Source: an uncultured Oscillochloris sp. (GTDB lineage: Bacteria; Chloroflexota; Chloroflexia; Chloroflexales; Chloroflexaceae). Taken from it: a stretch of DNA of 9,659 nucleotides. The stretch spans positions 1 to 9,659 of the forward strand of contig CAIRFY010000270.1 of the NCBI GenBank assembly GCA_903877945.1. The letters run 5' to 3'. The position numbers and the translations under genes were made by a program. Shown piece after piece: positions 6,181 to 9,659 of the stretch (position 1 is the first letter of the stretch; the number at the start of each line of letters is the position of its first letter). The notes beneath the pieces were generated by a model. The model saw only the letters and a list, made by a program, of their open reading frames with translations, ran no database searches and was not told the origin of the DNA.

Positions 6181-7122
6181 ATGCGCGATCTCCGCGATAG
6201 CTCCGGGATCACCCCTCCGCCGCCCGTCGTTACGCCGGTTGCGAAGACCAGCGGTGGGGTTCGTGGTATCCTGGGCCGTTCGATCACGCTCATGAAACCA
6301 GTGACCTGGTTTGCACCAGCATGGGCCTTTTTGTGCGGCGCAGTGGCGAGTGGGCAGCTTGGCCTCTCTCTTGGTGTCGTTGGTCGCCTGATTCTCGGCA
6401 TCTTGATGGCTGGCCCGATCCTGACCGGGCTCTCGCAGGTGGTCAATGATTATTGCGACCGCGAGGTGGACGCGATTAATGAGCCGCATCGGCTCATTCC
6501 CTCCGGTAACATTACCTTGCGCCACGTCTATATTCTTACGATTATACTCACCTGGATTGGCTGTGGCGTCGCGATTTACCTCGGTCGCGAAGTGGCGCTC
6601 TATGTGGGTCTTGGCCTGATCTGCGCGCTCTCCTATAGCATGAAGCCGCTGCGCGGCAAGCGTAATGGCTGGGTGGGCAATACTCTGGTGGCGATCTCGT
6701 ATGAGGGTCTGGCTTGGCTTGCTGGTCACGCCGCCTTTAGCCAGATCACGGGACAGAGCCTCGCCATCGCGATGCTCTATTCGCTCGGTGCCCACGGGAT
6801 CATGACGGTCAACGACTTTAAGAGCATTGCTGGCGATACCCGCATGGGCATCCGCTCCATCCCGGTGCAGTACGGCAAGGTGATGGCGGCGCGCTTGGTG
6901 GTGATCACGATGGGCGTTGCGCAAATGGGAGTGATTGGTCTGCTCGTGTGGTGGGGCCACCCGATTGCCGCAGGCGTTGTCGGTCTGCTCCTGGTCGCCC
7001 AGAGCATCCCGAATGTGCGCTTCATCCGCGACCCGGAGCATAACGAGGTTTTTTTCAACGCTACGGCGATCATGCTGTTTGTCTGGGGGATGCTCGCCGC
7101 CGCAATTGGGCTGGCGGGGTAA
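6181..7122 (+). CDS. bchG: bacteriochlorophyll a synthase (UbiA family prenyltransferase)
   Basis: This 313-residue integral membrane enzyme esterifies bacteriochlorophyllide a with geranylgeranyl or phytyl diphosphate, the last assembly step of bacteriochlorophyll a. The first Asp-rich motif NDYCDREVDAINEPHR (89-104) and the second, NDFKSIAGD (211-219) followed by RMGIRSIP, are diagnostic of ChlG/BchG within the UbiA family. Several hydrophobic helices surround them, and KPVTWFAPAW at 39-48 is typical. I chose ATG 6181, whose MRDLRDSSG start seems family-like; an in-frame ATG at 6169 adds four residues. Neither has a clear Shine-Dalgarno sequence, unlike every other gene here. The gene lies directly behind the pufC terminator and 85 bases ahead of bchP, so its expression is probably kept well below pufC. 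I recall pufC-bchG linkage in C. aurantiacus. Confidence 0.94.
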   Translation: MRDLRDSSGITPPPPVVTPVAKTSGGVRGILGRSITLMKPVTWFAPAWAFLCGAVASGQLGLSLGVVGRLILGILMAGPILTGLSQVVNDYCDREVDAINEPHRLIPSGNITLRHVYILTIILTWIGCGVAIYLGREVALYVGLGLICALSYSMKPLRGKRNGWVGNTLVAISYEGLAWLAGHAAFSQITGQSLAIAMLYSLGAHGIMTVNDFKSIAGDTRMGIRSIPVQYGKVMAARLVVITMGVAQMGVIGLLVWWGHPIAAGVVGLLLVAQSIPNVRFIRDPEHNEVFFNATAIMLFVWGMLAAAIGLAG

Positions 7123-7135
7123 GTGTTCGGAGATC

Positions 7136-7194
7136 GTAGAGGCGAAACATTCGCCACGCTCGCTTTGCGAGCGTGGCGAATGCTTCGCCTCTAC
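7136..7194 (+). repeat. 59-nt REP-like hairpin between bchG and bchP
   Basis: GTAGAGGCGAA (7136-7146) and CATTCGCCACGCTCGC (7148-7163) pair with 7167-7182 and 7184-7194, giving a 27-bp stem with one A-C mismatch (7147/7183) and a TTT loop. No T-run follows, so it is not a terminator. It ends one base before the AGGA ribosome-binding site of bchP. The near-perfect arms and junction position suggest a dispersed palindromic repeat rather than a gene-specific structure. It may stabilise bchG mRNA or limit ribosome access to bchP. Confidence 0.88.
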
Positions 7195-7207
7195 CAGGAT
7201 GTGATCT

Positions 7208-8521
7208 ATGGCTCCTCGGGTTCTGATTATCGGCGCGTCCGTCGGCGGTGCCACGGCGGCGATAACGCTACGTGGGCTCGGCATTGAGACGGTGATGATC
7301 GAGAAGGAGTTGAGCAAGGCCAAGCCATGCGGCGGCGCGGTGCCCCCGGTGGCCTTCCGCGAGTTCGATCTCCCGACCCACCTGATTGACCGAAAGGTCA
7401 CGCACTGCCTAATCATCTCGCCATCTGGACAGGAGACTAACGTCCCTGTCGCTGGCTCCGTTCCTACCGATGATGACTATGTGGCAATGGTGCGCCGCGA
7501 GGTGTTTGATGGCTACCTGCGCGAACGAGCCCAGGAACGCGGTGCCGATCTGATCCACGCCCAACTCACAAATCTGGAGGTGTCATCCTCCGGCGTGCGC
7601 GCCCATTACCGCTCGATGTCTGATGGCAGCGAACACACTATCGACGCCGATGTGGTGATCGGTGCCGATGGTGCCTACTCTCCCACCTCCAAGCTCCTTG
7701 GCCTGCCCGCCCTGCCCCGTGCCTTCGCGATCCAAGAGCGCATCACCCTCCCCGCCAGCCAGATGGCCCGCTGGGAGGACACCGCAGAACTCTACCTCGG
7801 CCAGGAGGTCAGCCCTGACCTCTACGCCTGGGCTTTTCCGAAGCGTGATCATATCGCCATCGGGATCGGCGCTGGCCCTGGTCACACCCAGCGCACGAAG
7901 GAGCTTTTGATCAACCTGAAGCGTCGGCTTGGCCCGGCCCTTGATGGTGGTCGGGTGATGCTGCGCGAGGCCCACGCTTTGCCGATGAAGCCGCGTAAAC
8001 AGATGGCCTTTGATCGAGCGATGCTCATTGGTGACGCTGCCGGCCTGGTCGTCCACACCTCTGGCGAGGGCATCTATTGGGCGATGAAAAGCGGCCAACT
8101 TGCCGCTCAGGTGCTTGGCCAGCACCTCGACGCGCCGACGGCGCAGAACCTGCGCGCCTACGAGCGCAACTGGTGGAAGCAGTACGGCACCATGTATACG
8201 TTCTTGGAGTTTCTTCAGTGGTGGGGCTACGGTAATGAGCGGCAGATGGAGGTCTTTACCGAGATGTGCCGCAACCCCGACGTGCAGCGGCTCACGTTTG
8301 ATAGCTACATGTACAAAACCATGGTCCCCGCGCCGTGGGCCGTCCAAATGAAGATGACCTGGGACATCATCCGTGCCCAGGTTCGCAACTACGCCCGGCG
8401 ACGCACTCCACTGCGCAGGGCATGTGCAAAGTCACCCTCCGGGCCTCACCCCCTGCCCCTCTCCCTCACGGGGAGAGGGGAGATTCCTCAGCAGGATGCC
8501 TCCGGCTCCCCCTCTCCCTGA
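7208..8521 (+). CDS. bchP: geranylgeranyl reductase for bacteriochlorophyll (FAD-dependent)
   Basis: This 437-residue flavoprotein reduces the geranylgeranyl group of bacteriochlorophyll (or its diphosphate) to phytyl using reduced pyridine nucleotide. The N-terminal dinucleotide-binding fold is VLIIGASVGGATAA (5-18), followed by KPCGGAVP (39-46), GADGAYSP (152-159), and the FAD-contacting LIGDAAGLVVHTSGEG (273-288), all in the order expected of the BchP/ChlP family. AGGA (7196-7199) precedes the ATG by eight bases and abuts the 59-nt hairpin. Residues from about 404 on are encoded by repeat DNA: an 18-mer shared with another site encodes 404-409, and residues 413-437 plus the TGA come from the 117-nt element. 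The native C-terminus was therefore replaced or extended by a repeat insertion. The catalytic core is intact, so activity is likely kept. Confidence 0.93.
   Translation: MAPRVLIIGASVGGATAAITLRGLGIETVMIEKELSKAKPCGGAVPPVAFREFDLPTHLIDRKVTHCLIISPSGQETNVPVAGSVPTDDDYVAMVRREVFDGYLRERAQERGADLIHAQLTNLEVSSSGVRAHYRSMSDGSEHTIDADVVIGADGAYSPTSKLLGLPALPRAFAIQERITLPASQMARWEDTAELYLGQEVSPDLYAWAFPKRDHIAIGIGAGPGHTQRTKELLINLKRRLGPALDGGRVMLREAHALPMKPRKQMAFDRAMLIGDAAGLVVHTSGEGIYWAMKSGQLAAQVLGQHLDAPTAQNLRAYERNWWKQYGTMYTFLEFLQWWGYGNERQMEVFTEMCRNPDVQRLTFDSYMYKTMVPAPWAVQMKMTWDIIRAQVRNYARRRTPLRRACAKSPSGPHPLPLSLTGRGEIPQQDASGSPSP
8416..8433. repeat. 18-bp direct repeat, copy 1 (in bchP 3' end)
   Basis: CAGGGCATGTGCAAAGTC here recurs identically and in the same orientation at 9520-9537. 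Both copies lie a few bases (10 and 5) to the left of a 117-nt quasi-palindromic element, though those elements are inverted to each other. It is either part of the repeat family or its preferred target. Confidence 0.9.
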
Positions 8522-8560
8522 ACGGGAGAGGGGGCTGGGGGGTGAGGGCTGATCGGCGAC
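8444..8560 (+). repeat. 117-nt quasi-palindromic repeat, copy 1
   Basis: The element contains two strong hairpins. The first has arms CCCCTCTCCC (8456-8465) and GGGAGAGGGG (8471-8480). The second has arms CCCCCTCTCCC (8508-8518) and GGGAGAGGGGG (8524-8534) around a TGAAC loop. The ends, CCTCACCCCC and GGGGGGTGAGG, are also complementary. A copy inverted to it occupies 9543-9659; I count 105 of 117 matching positions by hand. The bchP stop codon TGA lies in the loop of the second hairpin. I recall similar CCCTCTCCC-type repeats dispersed in Chloroflexota and other genomes. It encodes no transposase. Confidence 0.93.
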
Positions 8561-8564
8561 ATAC

Positions 8565-8605
8565 AAAAAGGCCCCTGACGTGCGATGCACGTCAGGAGCC
8601 TTTTT
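8565..8605. terminator. bidirectional terminator between bchP and the auracyanin gene
   Basis: AAAAAGGC (8565-8572) and CCTGACGTGC (8574-8583) pair with GCACGTCAGG (8587-8596) and GCCTTTTT (8598-8605), with one C-A mismatch and a GAT loop. Five A residues on one side and five T residues on the other give a U-tract on either strand, ending the convergent bchP and auracyanin transcripts. Confidence 0.92.
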
Positions 8606-8619
8606 GAGACTCGTGCGTT

Positions 8620-9423
8620 CTACTGCACAACAAGCTGGCCGACCATGCCGGCCGCATAGTGGCCTGGGAAGGTGCAGATGAAGGTGTAGGTACCTGCAGC
8701 CGGAGCCTTGAAGGTGAGGGTACCCGTCGTGCCAGCGTTGGTGATCGGCAGAGCTGCAAGCAGCCCTGGTGTGTTGGCCGGCGGCACGGCACCAGCGGGG
8801 TTGCGCGCCTTCGCCATAGCGGCGGTGGCCGCACTCTCGATGAGATCGACGTTCGTGCCTGTTTTCACCAGCACCCAGTTGTGCTGCACGGCGAGGGAGT
8901 TGTTATGGAAGGTCAGCGTGTAGGCGAGCCCGTTAGTGACCGTGATGGTAGGCGTGTCGAAGGCCAGCTTATCGCCGTCTGAGCCAAGGCTGAGGGCCGT
9001 GCCGCTGCCGGTGACAATAGCTGGCCCGAAGGCTTCAGTTGGCACGCCAGCGGGGGCGGCGGGGGCGGCGGGAGCCGCAGGAGCCGTAGGAGCCGCAGGG
9101 GCGGCGGGAGCCGCAGGGGCGGCAGGAGCCGCAGGAGCGGCGGCCGCAGGGTCCGCTGTAGCAGCGGGGGCGGCAGGGGCGGCAGGGGCGGCGGCAGCGG
9201 GGGCCGTCGTGGCTACGGCGACCGCCGGGGCTGCAGCTTGCCCTCCGCCCAATGCGCCGACTGCAAGGACGATGATCAGCCCGATGACGCCGACCGCGAT
9301 GGCCGCTCCGATGAACATGATTACGGGTGGCCCATCTGCGCCGCCACCGCTAAGGGCCGATCCACCGTCTCCACGACCCGAACCCCCGGTGCCGCGAAAG
9401 TTTCCTGATCCGCGCCAGCTCAT
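8620..9423 (-). CDS. auracyanin, membrane-anchored blue (type 1) copper protein
   Basis: This 267-residue protein is a periplasmic electron carrier; in Chloroflexus, auracyanin is thought to link Alternative Complex III to cytochrome c-554. The N-terminus MSWRGSG, a Gly/Ser-rich cytoplasmic tail, a single membrane segment (about 33-58), an Ala/Pro linker (about 62-126) and a cupredoxin domain (about 127-267) match the layout of C. aurantiacus auracyanin B. The copper ligands are visible: H181 (QHNWVL), C250, H255 (CTFPGH) and M260, with the same five-residue spacings as auracyanin. I chose start 9423 because GAGGAGG lies five bases upstream; a longer frame to 9468 covers that site. The gene converges on bchP and is bracketed by inverted 117-nt repeats. 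The linker is almost purely Ala and Pro, whereas I recall a Pro/Thr-rich one in C. aurantiacus. Confidence 0.95.
   Translation of the reverse strand: MSWRGSGNFRGTGGSGRGDGGSALSGGGADGPPVIMFIGAAIAVGVIGLIIVLAVGALGGGQAAAPAVAVATTAPAAAAPAAPAAPAATADPAAAAPAAPAAPAAPAAPAAPTAPAAPAAPAAPAGVPTEAFGPAIVTGSGTALSLGSDGDKLAFDTPTITVTNGLAYTLTFHNNSLAVQHNWVLVKTGTNVDLIESAATAAMAKARNPAGAVPPANTPGLLAALPITNAGTTGTLTFKAPAAGTYTFICTFPGHYAAGMVGQLVVQ
9046..9240 (-). repeat. GC-rich low-complexity tract coding the Ala/Pro linker of auracyanin
   Basis: The tract is built of imperfect 9-base units (GGAGCCGCA and GGGGCGGCA variants on the plus strand) that encode repeated Pro-Ala-Ala triplets, residues about 62-126. The plus strand is G-rich with many runs of three to five G. 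Such arrays change length easily, so linker length probably varies between strains. The linker should act as a stiff tether between membrane and copper domain. Confidence 0.85.
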
Positions 9424-9464
9424 ACGAGCCTCCTCTTCCATAGAGTATCTGCTTGCCACACACC

Positions 9465-9504
9465 GCAATACCTAGTGTATCACAAAATGACAAAACCGTT
9501 GCAA
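9465..9504 (-). promoter_or_regulatory. probable auracyanin promoter region
   Basis: An AT-rich stretch lies 45-85 bases upstream of the auracyanin start. On the minus strand, the candidates are TTGCAA (9499-9504) with TACACT (9474-9479) at a long 19-base spacing, or TTGTCA (9488-9493) with TATTGC (9465-9470) at 17 bases. Neither is convincing, so only the region is proposed. Confidence 0.35.
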
Positions 9505-9519
9505 ATAGGACAAAGGCTT

Positions 9520-9537
9520 CAGGGCATGTGCAAAGTC
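9520..9537. repeat. 18-bp direct repeat, copy 2
   Basis: This is an identical copy of CAGGGCATGTGCAAAGTC at 8416-8433, five bases left of the second 117-nt element and upstream of the auracyanin promoter region. Confidence 0.9.
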
Positions 9538-9542
9538 GTGTG

Positions 9543-9659
9543 GTCGCCGGGCAGCCCTCACCCCCCAGCCCCCTCTCCCTGAACGGGAGAGGGGGAGCCG
9601 AGCGCATCCTGATGAAGAATCTCCCCTCTCCCCGTGAGGGAGAGGGGCAGGGGGTGAGG
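9543..9659 (-). repeat. 117-nt quasi-palindromic repeat, copy 2 (inverted)
   Basis: The reverse complement of this segment matches 8444-8560 over its full length with 12 differences and no gaps. Five of the differences are the loop of the second hairpin, which reads TGAAC on the plus strand in both copies although the elements are inverted. The window ends at the element border, so more repeat sequence may follow. Confidence 0.92.

Noticed and set aside
6145..7416. A 423-codon open frame antisense to bchG and the start of bchP
   Set aside because: It crosses the 59-nt hairpin and two genes with clear family motifs. Its product is His/Arg-rich shadow sequence.
8936..9475. A 179-codon plus-strand frame with Gly-Ala repeats opposite auracyanin
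   Set aside because: The collagen-like Gly-Ala repeats are the antisense reading of the Ala/Pro linker.
9499..9506. TTTGCAAC shared between the auracyanin upstream region and the pufB promoter as a common regulator site
   Set aside because: An 8-base AT-leaning match is easily due to chance, and its position relative to the promoter elements differs.
8444..9659. Insertion sequence with terminal inverted repeats
   Set aside because: The only gene between the repeats is auracyanin. There is no transposase, and each repeat is itself a complete quasi-palindromic element.

Overview
The window looks like a photosynthesis-gene region from a filamentous anoxygenic phototroph of the Chloroflexus type (Chloroflexota, Chloroflexineae). 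It is GC-rich. It encodes B808-866 antenna beta and alpha polypeptides, a tetraheme reaction-centre cytochrome c-554 (PufC), bacteriochlorophyll synthase BchG, geranylgeranyl reductase BchP and an auracyanin blue copper protein. The antenna and auracyanin sequences resemble the Chloroflexus aurantiacus proteins as I remember them. The pufL and pufM genes are absent; the pufBAC genes stand apart from them here, which is the Chloroflexus arrangement. No species call is possible.

Layout. Bases 37-3699 (minus strand) hold two adjacent ABC exporter half-transporter genes. Their motif defects complement each other, so they read as a heterodimeric exporter with one consensus and one degenerate ATP site. 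Bases 3700-4059 are a divergent control region: an extended -10 promoter faces left to the exporter and a perfect-consensus sigma70-type promoter faces right to pufB. Bases 4060-4497 (plus) are pufB and pufA. Bases 4498-4828 hold no gene but contain a strong intercistronic hairpin, a second promoter, operator-like palindromes and a structured leader for pufC. Bases 4829-8521 (plus) are pufC, bchG and bchP, with an intrinsic terminator after pufC and a 59-nt perfect-looking hairpin between bchG and bchP. Bases 8565-8605 are a bidirectional terminator, followed by the convergent auracyanin gene (8620-9423, minus). Two inverted, about 90% identical 117-nt quasi-palindromic repeats (8444-8560 and 9543-9659) bracket the terminator and auracyanin gene. 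The first supplies the last 25 codons and the stop of bchP. Bases 1-36 show nothing.

How it fits together. BchP reduces the geranylgeranyl tail and BchG attaches the isoprenoid alcohol, making bacteriochlorophyll a for the PufB/PufA antenna. Auracyanin is thought to carry electrons from Alternative Complex III to PufC, which re-reduces the photo-oxidised reaction-centre special pair. The window thus collects antenna, pigment end-steps and the periplasmic donor chain. The exporter has no evident photosynthetic role.

The most unusual aspects are three unrelated palindromic or tandem repeat families sitting exactly at gene junctions, a promoter and operator pair shared between pufB and pufC, and the repeat-encoded C-terminus of BchP.
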